Source: Zizania palustris (taxonomy: Eukaryota; Streptophyta; Magnoliopsida; Poales; Poaceae). From it: 64,000 bases of DNA. This document shows positions 1 through 11,412 of this stretch, in pieces (within the stretch, counting starts at the first letter, position 1; each line of letters begins with the position of its first letter). The notes under the pieces are model-generated. The model had not been told where the DNA came from, searched no databases, and saw only the letters and a program-made list of their open reading frames with translations. The stretch is taken from assembly GCA_019279435.1 (NCBI GenBank), contig JAAALK010000284.1:14762881-14826880 (forward strand), read 5' to 3'. A program made the translations under genes and the position numbers.

Positions 1-1732
1 TTAGAGACTTTGGCAAGAGCCGGTCCGTGCAACAGTTTGATGACAATGTTTTTTGAATAAGCGGAGGGGTGCTTTCGGTTATGTAGCTTCGAACGTTCGA
101 TCATGCAAAGTGTCATACATATATTTCATAGATGCTTCTGAGTGTTGGACTCAAAATCTATTTTACTTGTCTTGTCTCTCTTCTTCTCATTTGAAGAGGA
201 AATTGGAAACATTCGAAGGTAGGCTTCGAGATTTTGACGATCAAATCAAGGCTTCATAATACATAGTTGATGAGTGAAGAAAGTCTTCGAAACTTCATTT
301 AACACAAAGCAAGGCTTCGAAACTTTATTCAATAGGAAGTTGGGCTTCGAAACATTAATTGATGTGAAGCAAGGCATCGGGATTTATTCGGACGTGAAGC
401 AACTCTTCGAGATTTTTCGAAGTACAAAGCAGGGCCTTGGTTTTTGATACGACGAAGTAAGGCTTTGGTATTAATTTGAAATGAAGTGGGGCGTTGGTTT
501 TTCATAAGACGAAGCAAGGCTTCGGTTTTTCGTTTGGTCACCTTTGACTCTTTTGGACACTTCGAGCCAGAATCCAAAGTACTAATCTCATCGTTATGGG
601 CCCAGGGGTGCTATGTAACGATGAGGGTGGAGCGGATCACACTGGATTCTTGAGTCACCTTTGACTCTTTTTTGGACACTTCGAGATAGGATATCGGAGT
701 CCTATATTTTTGTCACTACGGGCCCGGGTACTGTGTAATGACGAGGGTGGAGCGGATCACACCAGATTCTTGAGTCACCTTTGACTCTTTTTGGACGCTT
801 CGAGATAGGATCTCAGAGTCATGTATTTTTGTCACTACAGGCCCAGGGGCGCTGTGTAACGATGAGGGTGGAGCAGATCTCACCAGATTTTGGGGGCCTT
901 TTGATAGAACCCGAAGACAACACATATCAGATCGAAGCATGCTTCCATATGCGTTGACTTTATTTATCTTGCGTCGAGCCCACCATCAAGCTCGGGTAGC
1001 GGAAAGGCTTATTCATACCTTCGGAAGTCTGAAGAGCCCAGAGACCTAAGTCTGTGAAATGGAGTATGGGAGTTTGCCTCGGAGCCCCTAGGGCTTCTGA
1101 GGATGAAGAGAAGACTTTGAAGCCTTCAGAATATATTCGAAGCCCCTAACCGAAGAGAACCATGTGGAGTCTGTAGGACTTTGCAGCCCTCTTCGGAGGT
1201 ATACTTCATGATAGGGTATGTAGGTAGTGGTAGAGAAGCTAATTTAGAACTAGGTTCCCCACGGACGATGCCAACTGTTTAGCCTCGAAGGACTACTAAT
1301 TGCAAAGGATATTTATACTGGTTCGGGCCACCGAGAGGGATAATAGCCTTACATCTAGTTTGTAGTGGTTTTTATATTCCGTATTATCCGTCGTTTTATA
1401 TTGGAGGTGCCCAGTATTTATAGGCAAAATACAATAGTAAAATACCATTTTACCCTCTACTTACAACTGTCATACAAGATTCTGTTTACATGACTTCGTA
1501 GGGGTAAAATGGTAAACTCTTATGTAAATACATGTGCAAATACCAAGGGTGACGGCCCCTAGTTTAGGTCTTCATGCTGAAGTGTTCCTTTAAGATATTT
1601 AGAGCTTTGCATCGGAGTACAGGTCGGAGGCTTCACGCCGGAGTGGCTTCTAAAGCGGAGGGATGAGAAGAGGGGCTCCGAAGGAGGACAAGAGCATAGA
1701 TCGAAGCCTTAGGGCTGAAGTAGGCTTCACAT
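1..1732 (-). mobile_element. Remnant of a Tat-like Gypsy LTR element (5' UTR side plus LTR fragment)
   Basis: No intact coding sequence is visible. At 1256-1273 the plus strand reads TCCCCACGGACGATGCCA. Its reverse complement resembles the TGGCGCCGTCYGTGGGGA primer-binding site of grass Tat-type elements. It is followed at once by TGTTTAGCCTCGAAGG, a plausible LTR start (1276), so I read a minus-oriented element whose 5' LTR (1276-1732) is cut by the Copia insertion at 1733. The sequence to the left (1-1255) would be internal leader. It is rich in CTTCGAAGC-like words and holds the tandem repeat at 539-895. The short open frames here match no family I recognise. Family assignment is an inference from the primer-site resemblance. 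Confidence 0.4.
539..895. repeat. Three tandem copies of a ~120-bp repeat
   Basis: Units begin at about 539, 656 and 776 with CACCTTTGACTCTTTT. Each continues through TGGACRCTTCGAG, a GTCACTAC-GGCCC core, GTGTAAYGAYGAGGGTGGAGC and GATCACACCAGATT. The third unit has diverged at its end (TTTTGGGGGCC). The repeat lies inside the LTR-element remnant and probably belongs to its leader. No coding potential is apparent. Confidence 0.85.
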
Positions 1733-2569
1733 TGTTGGGGAATATGGGAGCTACGCTAGCCGGCAAATTCAAAAATTTTTGTCCTAAGCCCAAGACCCAT
1801 GCGGGTGTGAGATCATAGATCGTTACCTTCTAGCATGATACACACTAGGTGCAGTAGAAGATGTCGAAGAAGCGCGTCAAGCCTATCCTTGCTTCGTCCC
1901 GGCCGTTCCTCGCCAATACAATTGGTGAAGATGACGTAGTTGTTCACATGATGAAGTCCACAAGCATCGCAATTGGAGCAACGCCTCCACGGTATCCACA
2001 CGTACAAGGATGGAGTTCCTCCCATGGTAGCGTGCTAGCACCGCACGTGAGAGATGGGAATTCCTCGACCTCAACTATTGAGATCAAGAAAGGGAGGAGA
2101 GGAGTATTTGGTGGCTAGGTCGAAAAAATGCTTAAGCTTGTTCTCCAATACCTCCTCCTCTCTTTATATAGGCCTGAGAGCACCTGGTCATCCACATCTC
2201 AAAACCCACATATCGGTTATAACTGATTTGTGTTGCAACACATCCAATTTGTTTTACCCATGTCGGAACTTCCGATCTTGAATCGAAACTTCTGATAGGG
2301 TATTCTGGTCTCTCGATTCAGTACGACACGTAACAGATCCAATCTGTTTTCTCTCACTTCTGAACTTCCGATACACATATCGAAACTTCCGATCAGTACA
2401 ATTTTCCCCGATTCTAACTGAAACTTCCGGCTTGTCGAAACTTCCGATACCATATCGGAACTTTCGAAGCAACTTTTGCTCTTTGACTCAAGTTCCGAAA
2501 ATAATCAGAACTTCCGATACTCCCTATCGGAACTTCTAATACACAAAATTTTCTTAGGCATATCCATCA
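1733..2569 (-). mobile_element. 3' LTR of left-arm Copia element
   Basis: The LTR reads TGTTGGGGAATATGGG at its plus-strand start and ends ATATCCATCA. A purine tract follows on the minus strand (AAGTGGGAGAT, about 2570-2582), as expected next to a 3' LTR. Its reverse complement matches the 5' LTR at 43438-44229. It contains about nine scattered copies of a CGGAACTTCCGAT-like word at 2260-2545. I did not find a convincing target-site duplication; the outer flank is CACAT. Confidence 0.8.
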
Positions 2570-2582
2570 ATCTCCCACTTGC

Positions 2583-4207
2583 ACAAGAACCAATTCTTTG
2601 CACGTTTCTCAATTCATCCCCTTAAGTGTGTGACTCAATAGGTTCATACACCAACGGTTGTTTATTGGAAACCTTTTCTGACTCACTGATCAATTGTGGT
2701 ACCAAGCAGCACATATTAACCCCTGGAAGTGTACAAAATCAATTTTCACTAAACCTTAGATATACACAAGCACTAGTCCCTTTACCACACGCCGTCAGTC
2801 AAGCTCAAGGCAAGATACGTGCCACCCTTGTTGGTTAGCGCAACATTTCACTCGATCAAGTATCGGATTCAAATCATGAATAACTCCTTAGTCATAGTGG
2901 CATGGCCATGCACTTTTCCAATCCAATACCTCGAGAGGCCTAGAGACGACTCTCCCGTTATTAGGAGGTGTAAATTCCATCTTGACCGCTCACATCCCAA
3001 GACATGTTTCACAACACACCTGAAAATAACTCTTATTACTACCCTGTTACAGAAGTATATGTTTGGACTTCTGGTGTGATCTAGGCTCCTTCGCTTGTGC
3101 AATGGCACCACTATTATCACAATAGAGGTCCAATGGACTAGACGCACTAGGAATAACACTCATCTCATAATCAAACTTTCTAATACAAACGACCTCCTTT
3201 GCAGCTTCTAAAGCGGCGATATACTCAGCTTCTATTGTAGAATCGGCCTCTGTTTCTTGCTTGGAACTCTTCCAACTCACTGTGCCTCTATTGAGGCAGA
3301 ACACAAAGACATACTACGATCAAGAATCATCTTTATTGGTCTGAAAGCTAGCATCGGTGTAACCACTTACAACGAGCTCCTCTTCACCACCGTACACTAG
3401 GAATATTTCCTCAGTCCTTCTCAAGTACTTGAGGATACTCTTTACTACAGCCTAGTGACTTTCACCCAGGTTCGATTGGTACCTGCTCGTAACACTTAGA
3501 GCATATGACACATCTGGGCGTGTATACAACATGGCATATGTGATGGATCCAATTGCGAAGGCATACAGGATCGCACTCATCTTATCTAGCTCATCAGGTG
3601 TTGCAGCATACTAAGTCTTACTAAGAGAAATACCATGTGACATTGGCAGAAAACCTTTCTTTGAATTCTGCATTTTGAACAGTTTCAAAATCTAGTCAAT
3701 GTACATACTCTGGCTTAATCCAATTAGCCATTTTGATCTATCTCTATAGATCTTCATTTCTGATCAATAATATGTCATCTGCATATAAGACCAGAAACAC
3801 AAGTGAGCTCCCACTAGCCTTCTTGTAAACACAAGGATCTTCTTCATTCTTGATGAAGCCAAACCCTTTGACTACCTCATCAAAGCGAAGATTCCAACTC
3901 TGAGAAGTTTGCTTTAGTCCATAAATATACTTATGCAACTTACAAACTTTCCCAGCACTTTCTGGATTTTCAAGACCGTCAGGTTGTGTCATGTACACAT
4001 CCTCACTTAGGTTTCCATTCAGCAAAGTCGTCTTGACATGCATTTCTATATTTCATAATCATAAAATGTGGCATTTTCTAGGATGATCCAAATAGAATTA
4101 AGCATGGCGACGGGTGAAAATGTTTCATCATAATCAACACCTTGGAATCTGCCTAAAACTTTTCGCCACTAACCGTGCCTTATAGATGTGAACATTTCCA
4201 TCAACGT
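2583..4207 (-). pseudogene. Copia reverse transcriptase/RNase H remnant (left arm, 3' part)
   Basis: Decayed Ty1/Copia pol on the minus strand. Frame 4043-3744 carries reverse transcriptase residues, with the catalytic pair in the context LYADDILL (usually YVDD). Frame 3304-3047 carries RNase H motifs (SSKQETEADSTIEAEY, DNSGAIAQAKE). The segment between them is interrupted by stops and frameshifts. At 4207 the reading continues across the inserted Gypsy element into the Copia segment at 14609. The break lies early in the reverse transcriptase, after a KWIFKKK-type motif seen in the right arm. Not functional. Confidence 0.8.
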
Positions 4208-6596
4208 TGTAACGCCCAGATTTAATAAATCTGGACCTTTATTGAAATTCCATGGAAAATCAAAAAATCAAGATGTTCATCACACGACCACGTACAATAC
4301 GATCAAGCATTCACGGTTCATAGACCGTATTAGTACAAAAGTGAATAAAGTGAAGAGAAACTAATAAAACAAAGGTCCTAGATGAAACGCCTCCTTCTAG
4401 TCTCGCCTTGACTGTGTCGCTACTCCAGACCTTCATCCTCCTCGTAGTAGACGGGCTCTGGTGGTGTAAGTCCACGGGGGTGAGTACAAACGTACTCAAC
4501 AAGCCATCGGATGCAAATATTATGCAGAGTAATAACAAGGGAGATAGTGGCTAACTTTGTGGAAAAGCATATTTATAAAGCAATTAAATGCGATCAAGTT
4601 ATTAGTACTAAAATGTAAACATGTGTATGCATCATCTTCTAACTTGAGGGGTACAGTCAGCCCACCCTCGCTCAACAGTCCTTACATGCCATGAATAACT
4701 CAACCATTCAAACAATTGTAAACTAACTGCGAGAAGTCACACAACCGCCCTTGACCATGGGCTCGGCTTTTCGAAAAGATTAAATACTCTGATCAGAGGT
4801 GTACCACTATACCCACAAGGCACGCACTCATCCCATACACCAAAGTGTAACGAGATGACCCATACCACGGGAACTCGTGCCAAAACCTTCCATATGGTCC
4901 GCCTCGACCCGACAGCACCCTCTTATGGGTTTCATATGGTGCCCCGACGCGTCGAGCCAACACCATACCCCCCTTGAGCCACGTCGGTACAAGTCACCCG
5001 CAGGTTGCCCCTTGCCCCCTCTACTATGGTGCATCAAGTCGGATTGTTCCATACTTCCAGTTAGAACTTACCCATTAGACTTGTGGTTAGTACGGAAGTG
5101 CTTTGCAATAGATCCCGTAGACCGGTCCTTATAGTGCCCCAGGTGCGACCAACCAATATCCTAGCTTGCACCCAGAACCCACCATACTTATAACATAGCC
5201 AACTCCAACAGAGTCTAGAGACGAGAATAACGGGGAAATACATATAGTAGAATCCATCTATCTACGACTCATTCTTTTATCCTATAGCAGTTGTGTCGGT
5301 ACATTGGACACTAGCTAATATATTATAGTAGAGTGACAAGGAGTTAAGGCTCAACAAGCATGGCTTGGGTTTACACACAAGGACGGGGATCTAATAAATA
5401 TAGTGTAAGGCTTGAGATTAGACTAATGCAATATTATCCTATGAGTTATAGCGATAATTTATTAAAACATGGGCTCAATGATGATCAAAATGGGGGTTGT
5501 GACTTGCCTTGATCAGCAAATGGTGATGGAGGAATCTCGGGGTAAAATTCCGGCTCCTCGACGATCTCGTAGTCTTCTCGATACGGAAAAATAAAACATT
5601 CAATAAACAATCAAAATATCACAATATATATAAGCATACAAATTTATGATTTAAATATGTGAAATAAGCTTTATTATTCTGGAGTTATATTGAATAATAT
5701 TAAAGGTTAAAGTTTTGGGGTTTTCCTAATTTATTTCATGAATTATAAATTTTATCCCTAAGGGGTTTTTATCCATTTATTTAGTAAGAATATTTTGGGC
5801 GAAAGTAACATACTATTTTTATGGCATAAACATGTAGAGAATAAAATGCTGAATTTAACAAAATTTGAATGGTAAAATTTGGAGTTAAAATAAGCAAGTT
5901 ATGAATTTTCAAAGTTTAAATCAATTTCTGAATTTTATTTTAAACAGAAAATGGGTTCTGGTCCACGGTGAGTTAGGCCCACGGTGGACTGGGTTACTAT
6001 GCACGTGGACCGGATTAACCAGAACCGTCGGATCTGGATCGGTGATCAGGCGCGAGGCGGGATCGCTTAAGTGGCAACGGACGGCTATGAGGCCTCGATA
6101 CCCTTTCGGGTTAGATCGACGGACCAGATTAAATCCCGAAGGGATTTAATCCATGTGCTCTGATCGCGATCGTGCGGCCAGGATGAAATCCGGCATGGCA
6201 CGTGTGCTAAGGGTACTTTACACTTAGTCTCCGGCGATGGCAAGGCACGGGCGCGGTGGCAACGGTGATGGCGAGGGCCTAGGGGCCTAGTTCTCGACGG
6301 TGGAGAAGGACGTCCGAAGGTGACCGGCGGCGAGGGTAGACGGGGAAGGGTGTTCGGGTGCTTGACGGCGACGATGATTCGGCGGTCCTCACAGCCAACG
6401 AAGACGTGGCCGAGGACGGGCGGGCTCCGGTAGTCACGAAGGTGGTGGCGGCGTGGACAGAGGAGGCCTGAGGCAGCGGCGAGCGGCGGCCGGAGGTGAA
6501 GCAGGAGGGAAAGCCAAAAGTTGGGCAGTGGCGCTCCTGGTTCTGCTCTAGCTTGGCTACGGGGTGTGGGCAGAGTGCGGCGATTGGTAGGGTTTA
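4208..6596 (-). mobile_element. Truncated 3' LTR of left-arm Gypsy element
   Basis: It begins TGTAACGCCCAGATTTAATA and aligns with the 5' LTR at 11413-14603 up to the GGTAGGGTTTA near 6586-6596. After that it changes directly to integrase coding sequence. About 2.39 kb of a 3.19-kb LTR remains, and the part nearest the missing polypurine tract is lost. The open frames inside (for example 5901-6149) are LTR shadows. Confidence 0.85.
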
Positions 6597-7170
6597 GTCT
6601 CGTTCCCATTTCCTCTTGAAGGTTTTTCCAGAACTGAGACGTAAACTGACTCCCTCTATCGGAGACTATCTTTTTAGGTACTCCATGAAGACATACTATG
6701 CGGGCCATATACAACTCTGCTAGTTTAGGGCCGCTGAAGGTCGTCTTGACGGCTATGAAGTGAGCTACCTTCGTTAGCCGATCGATGATTACACATATAG
6801 AATCATAACCAAGTTGGGTCTTTGGGAGTCCGGTGATAAAATCCATACCGATCTCTTCCCATTTCCATTCAGGTACTTTAAGTGGTTGTAACAGCCCGGT
6901 GGGTCTCTGGTGCTCTGCCTTCACTCGATGGCAGGTGTCACATTCTACGACGAACTGAGCAATTTCCTTCTTCATGCTAACCCACCAATATCGTTCCTTC
7001 AGGTCTTGGTACATTTTTGTACTCCCGGGATGGATGGAGTACAGAGTGTCATGAGCCTCCCTTAGAATAAGGGTCTTTATCTCTGGTTTATCAGGCACAC
7101 AGATACTAGTTCCAAACCATATGGTGCCATGCTCATCTTCTGGAAATCCTAGGGCATTGCCCTGTCTCAT
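6597..7170 (-). pseudogene. Gypsy integrase, truncated and fused to LTR
   Basis: The minus-strand frame 7170-6085 (361 codons) starts as a Gypsy integrase. It has a zinc-binding region ending CDTCHRVKAEH, then the catalytic core with the first Asp in MDFITGLPK, the LTKVAHFI segment and the second Asp in IVSDRGSQF. After about GTRLN the sequence is LTR-derived (NPTNRRTLPTPRSQAR), matching the LTR frame at 58482-59228. The third catalytic residue (Glu) and the C-terminal domain are gone, so it cannot be catalytically complete. The frame stays open across the junction, which makes the fusion look deceptively like one gene. Confidence 0.85.
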
Positions 7171-8332
7171 GTTTTCTTAATGGCTGCTATGTCCGGGTCT
7201 TCTAACTGAGCTTCACGGATCTGCTCGAACAGGACCGGTCGGGTCTCTAGAGCGGCTAGATAGGCTCCTGTGGTTAACCCTAGATTTAACTTTTCCATCT
7301 CCTTATATAACAAAGGCGTGTGATCCTGAATTACAATGGCGGTGCAATATCCTTTTCGACATAATGCATCAGCTACCACGTTTTCTTTGCCGGGATGGTA
7401 GTGAATGCCTAGGTCGTAGTCCTTTATCAATTCTAACCATCGCCTTTGCCTAAGGTTGAGATCCGGCTGCGTGAAAATATACTTCAAACTCTTGTGGTCC
7501 ATAAAGACTTCGCAGCGGTTTCTGACCAAATAATGCCTCCATATTTTCAGGGCGTGCACAACAGCGGCCAATTCCAGGTCGTCTATAGGGTAGTTTAGCT
7601 CATGAGGTCTTAATTGTCGGGAGGCGTACGAGACAACCTTCCCGTCTTGCATTAGAACACATCCCAATCCCTAGCGAGATGTGTCGCAATAGACATGGAA
7701 GTCCTTTCTTACGTCTGGTAGGGTTAGTATAAGTGCTGACACCAGTCGTGACTTAAGGGTCCGAAAACATTCCTCACATTCGGGAGTCCATTCAAACTTC
7801 TCTCCCTTTTGCAACAACTTGGTCATAGGCTTGGCTATCTTGGAAAAATTCTCGATAAAACGGTGGTAGTATCCTGCCAAACCAAGAAAACTCCGTATCT
7901 CCGATACATTGGTGGGTGGCAGCCAATCAGTAACTGCTTCCACGGTGGCAGGATCTACTGTGATACCTTGTGCGGAGATGATATGTCCAAGGAACTTTAC
8001 TTCTGCCGTCCAAATTTTACACTTACTGTACTTGGCATACAACTGATGTTCCCTTAGTTTTCCAATGGTCAATCGGATGTTGGTCTCGTGTTCTCTTTGT
8101 CCTTGGAATAGATGAGGATGTCATCTATAAACACCACTGTAAATTTGTCCAAGTATTCCATGAACACATTATTCATCATATTCATGAAGAAAGCCGGGGC
8201 GTTGGTCAATCCAAAGGACATGACGGTGCACTCATAAAGTCCATAGCGAGAAGTGAATGTCGTCTTGGGTATGTCTTCCTCTCGAATCCTCAGCTGATGA
8301 TAACCGGACCGTAAGTCGATCTTGGAGAACAT
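7167..8332 (-). pseudogene. Gypsy reverse transcriptase and RNase H (left arm)
   Basis: Three consecutive minus-strand frames cover the polymerase. Frame 8332-8069 has FSKIDLRSGYHQLRI and the catalytic VFIDDILIYS. Frame 8072-7671 has the connecting LGHIISAQGI and LGLAGYYHRFI motifs. Frame 7667-7167 is RNase H (VVSYASRQLRPHE, DDLELAAVVHAL, DHKSLKYIF, GKENVVADAL). The first two are joined by a frameshift and the second and third are separated by a TAG. Part of the N-terminal polymerase (8333-8545) is open only in fragments. It copies element RNA into DNA when intact; this copy is broken. Confidence 0.85.
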
Positions 8333-8545
8333 TGTGGCTCCTTTCAGCTGATCAAATAGATCATCGATCCTGGGTAATGGGTACTTATTTTTGATGGTAC
8401 CTCATTCAAGGCTCAATAATCTACGCACATACGCTTAGCCTTGTCCTCCTTCTTCTCAACGAAGATGGCGGGGGCTCCCCATGGGGATGTGCTAGGTCTG
8501 ATGTAACCTTTCTTCTCAAGGTCCTCAAGTGCTGCTTCATCTCAG

Positions 8546-9100
8546 CTAGCTTATTAGCGGCCATCCGATATGGGCGCTTGTAGATGGGAGGGTTCCGGGT
8601 ACTAGATCAATCCGGAACTCGATGTCCCTTTTGGGTGGCATCCCTGGTAAATCTTCTGGAAATGCGTCCGGGTACTCGCGGACTACTGGTATCTCTTCCA
8701 AGGTAATCTGGTGTAGACGAGGTCTTTCGGACTTCTGACTTGGCATCTGGAAGATGACAACAGTCCCTTCTTCACTGGTCACAGTCACTTGCCTTCGGGC
8801 ACATCTTATCACACCCTGGTGTTTGTTGAGCCAATCCATTCCTAGTATCAGATCCAAACCTTGGTATTCTGTTAGGATGGGGTTGGCCCAGAATATTGTA
8901 CCTTGGATATCTACCCATACCCTTGGACTATAAGAGCGGGCTTGGGTTTGTTTGCCAGGGGTGGGTATTAATACTGGCCTTGCTAATTCGCATTTGTTCA
9001 GATTATACTTTTCCACAAAAGTTGTTGAAATAAAGGAGTGCGTAGCTCCAGTATCAAATAAGACCACTGTAGGGGCTGAATGTACTGTAAACTTACCCAT
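8546..9100 (-). pseudogene. Gypsy aspartic protease and linker (left arm)
   Basis: Minus-strand frame with the retropepsin motif VLFDTGATHSFIS near its start and LILGMDWLNKHQGVI about 65 residues later, the standard layout of a Gypsy protease. A linker follows towards the reverse transcriptase (REYPDAFPEDLPGMPP). This piece is open, but upstream gag and downstream polymerase are shifted or stopped, so a working polyprotein is not expected. The corresponding right-arm sequence starts near 63652 and is nearly identical where it can be compared. Confidence 0.85.
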
Positions 9101-9182
9101 GACAATTTCTGGTGCAGCCTGGGCTTCCTCGGTGGAAACATGGTTGACGTGGGCGCGGATGGCAGGGTTGGCCCGCGACTCC

Positions 9183-10323
9183 TTACGGACGCTTGGGGTG
9201 GGGGCACTGGTGGGAGTAATGCCCTTCCTGGCGGTAGTTGAAGCAAATCACGGGCTTGACGTGCTTGTCTCGCAGAATCTCTGCTTTCTTGGCATGGGCG
9301 GATGGAGCGGCTGGTGTGGCGGGGGCGGGGCGAGGATGTCCTGCTCCTGGGTTGGCGGCGGTTGGTGCGGGACGGTACACCGGACGCGGGTGATATTGGG
9401 GCGCCAGTGGGGGAGGTGCAATCGTGGCCTCTGCGCCAGTCCTAGATTCTGGCAGAAGGCAATCATCCTCTTCTTCTTCAGGTCGACCTTGTTCTGCTCG
9501 GTCTCCTGAATAATCGCCTTGTTAACCAACTTTTGAAAGTTGGCGTAGTCTCCAGACACCAGCTGAGGGAAAGCTCGTCCTTCGATCCCCAAAGAAACTT
9601 GGACTGCCGGGAATGTATCAGTACGGACTTCCTCTGGCGCATACCGGGCTAGCCGGTTAAACTCGTGCAGGTATTTCTGTTACGGACCAGCTTCCTTGCT
9701 GCAGGTCCCTGAACTCCTACTGCTTTTGGGCAATAATGTAGTCAGGGATGTGAGCTGCACGGAAAGTGGCGGAGAACTCCGCCCAAGTTTGGACGTGTCC
9801 CTTGGTAGAGTCTCGCGCAGGTTATCCCACCATTCTGTGGCGGGTCCCTGGAGTTGGTGGGCAGCAAAGCTACCCTCTCTTGCTCAGTGCAAGTCAGGAG
9901 ATCCAACTTTTTCCCCTATTGTTCTTAACCAGTCACAGCCTCCATGGGGTTGGTGGTGCTAGAGAATGTGGGAGGGCGGACTCAGAGAAATTTCGACCAA
10001 TTGTGAGGCAGGTGCCGGAGAGGGAGTGGCGGGATGAGGAATCTCGGGCTACTGTGGTGTAGACCAAAGAATTGAGCCTGTTGCTCCTACATCTGGTTTT
10101 GTTGTTGTTGCATTTGGTTCAACAGCGTGGATATCAGCTGGTTCTGGTTGGCCATTATTTTGGCCAAGGTGGGGTGGTTGGCGACTGGGGCCTGGCCTCT
10201 GCCCTGTTGCTCCCCATTGGGGCAAGTTTCCGTTGTCCCCTCCGTTTTGGGGAGCATCGGATCCCTAAGTGTTGGTCTCCTGGAGTTTCCAAAACAGACA
10301 ATAAACTCTTTTAGGGGAAACAT
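9183..10323 (-). pseudogene. Gypsy gag (left arm), frameshifted
   Basis: Frames 10323-10087, 9592-9248 and 9380-9183 on the minus strand are pieces of one gag. They comprise a Gln-rich N-terminus, a capsid region ending FPQLVSGDYANFQKLV, and a zinc knuckle at 9245-9204 reading CFNYRQEGHYSHQC. The second Cys of the expected CX2CX4HX4C knuckle is Tyr, and the same change occurs in the right-arm copy. The middle capsid segment is recognisable only by comparison with 62751-63089. Broken by frameshifts. Confidence 0.8.
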
Positions 10324-10465
10324 GGCTAAGTTTTATTTCCAAAATGTGTTATCCTAGACTATTACATATAAGTCTTTTATTTAATCTTGACCCATGCCTT
10401 ATATTTGACAGAGTGTCAATACAATCAAAAACAATGAAAGGAAACAAGCAACGTAGAAACCACGT

Positions 10466-11276
10466 CTAAGGAAGCTCAGGGGACAAGTCGATCATGGGCT
10501 CGGCAGAGATGGTCGGTGCAGGGGTGGTGGAGCTGGAGGGTCTGGTGGGAGGTGCACTGCGGGAGATCCTCTTGGGCCTAACCGTGGGGATCCGGAGTGA
10601 TTCCTGCTTGCGGGGCGAAAGGGGGGCAACCTCCTCTAGGTCCTTCTGCAACTCTCGGATCTGGTGGCGAAGCTGTGCGGTGATGGTGGCGCCCTGGCGT
10701 AGAAGCTCGTTCTGGCGCCTCAACTCCTCCACCTCGGTGGTCAAGTGATGGTTCTGTTGAACCTGGTGATGAAGATCGGCATTCTCATGGTTCAAATCCT
10801 CTGAAGAGTGGCGATAAAAGTCAATGGTGTCACGCTGGCCGTTGGCATCCTACAGAGCTCATAGTGGAGCTCGTCCATGCCTCCAATAGACGTATAGTGT
10901 GGCTGACGGCGGAGTGGCGCTGGGAGAGTGTGCTGACATAGATGCTGTGTGGACTCCCCGGAGTGCGCATGGGCACGAAGCGATAGTCCGTGTCGTAAAG
11001 CTGGCTGACGTAGATCACTCGGAGCTCGGTGAGGGACTGAAGGGCGGTGCGCTGACTGGCCACCAAAAAGGTGGGTCCTCCGGCGCGATAAGTGTGGACT
11101 GTCTGTGTGGAGGGCTGGATGACGATGGTGACCTCGCAGTAGCTCTCGTCCTCATCGGGGAACGATTCCGTGAAAAATTGGCTCTGTTCGAACCGAGGAA
11201 AATGACGAGCATGCGAAGCTCGCAGATGAATCCAGGCCTCGTCGCAGAGAGTCCCACTCATGGTATGGACCGGCAT
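10466..11276 (-). pseudogene. Extra ORF before gag in long-LTR Gypsy element (left arm)
   Basis: Two minus-strand frames, 11276-10830 and 10795-10466, form one ~270-residue leader protein broken by a frameshift. The first part begins MPVHTMSGTLCDEAW and has no domain I recognise. The second has a heptad-like stretch (LTTEVEELRRQNELLRQ, then QIRELQKDLEEV) that looks like a coiled coil, followed by a Pro/Ser/Thr-rich tail. It sits between the primer-binding site and gag, where most Gypsy elements have no protein. I recall an 'orf0' at this place in rice RIRE3-type elements; its function is unknown. Confidence 0.7.
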
Positions 11277-11412
11277 CTACAAAAGAGATAAAATTTTTGT
11301 GAAACTCCAGAAGATGAGAGGGTAAGTAATTTTGTAAGAAAATATGGTTATTATAAGTCCTAGGGTCAGGTCTGTTTGGCTTCCTACAGTCAAGTCGGCT
11401 CTGATATCATCT

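Noticed and set aside
1861..2118. Short frames shared by 1813-2118 and 43943-44158
   Set aside because: Shared only because both are the same Copia LTR; the coding strand differs and no protein family fits.
2217..2472. Regularly spaced short repeats that might suggest a CRISPR-like array
   Set aside because: The words vary, spacing is irregular, and they sit in a plant Copia LTR.
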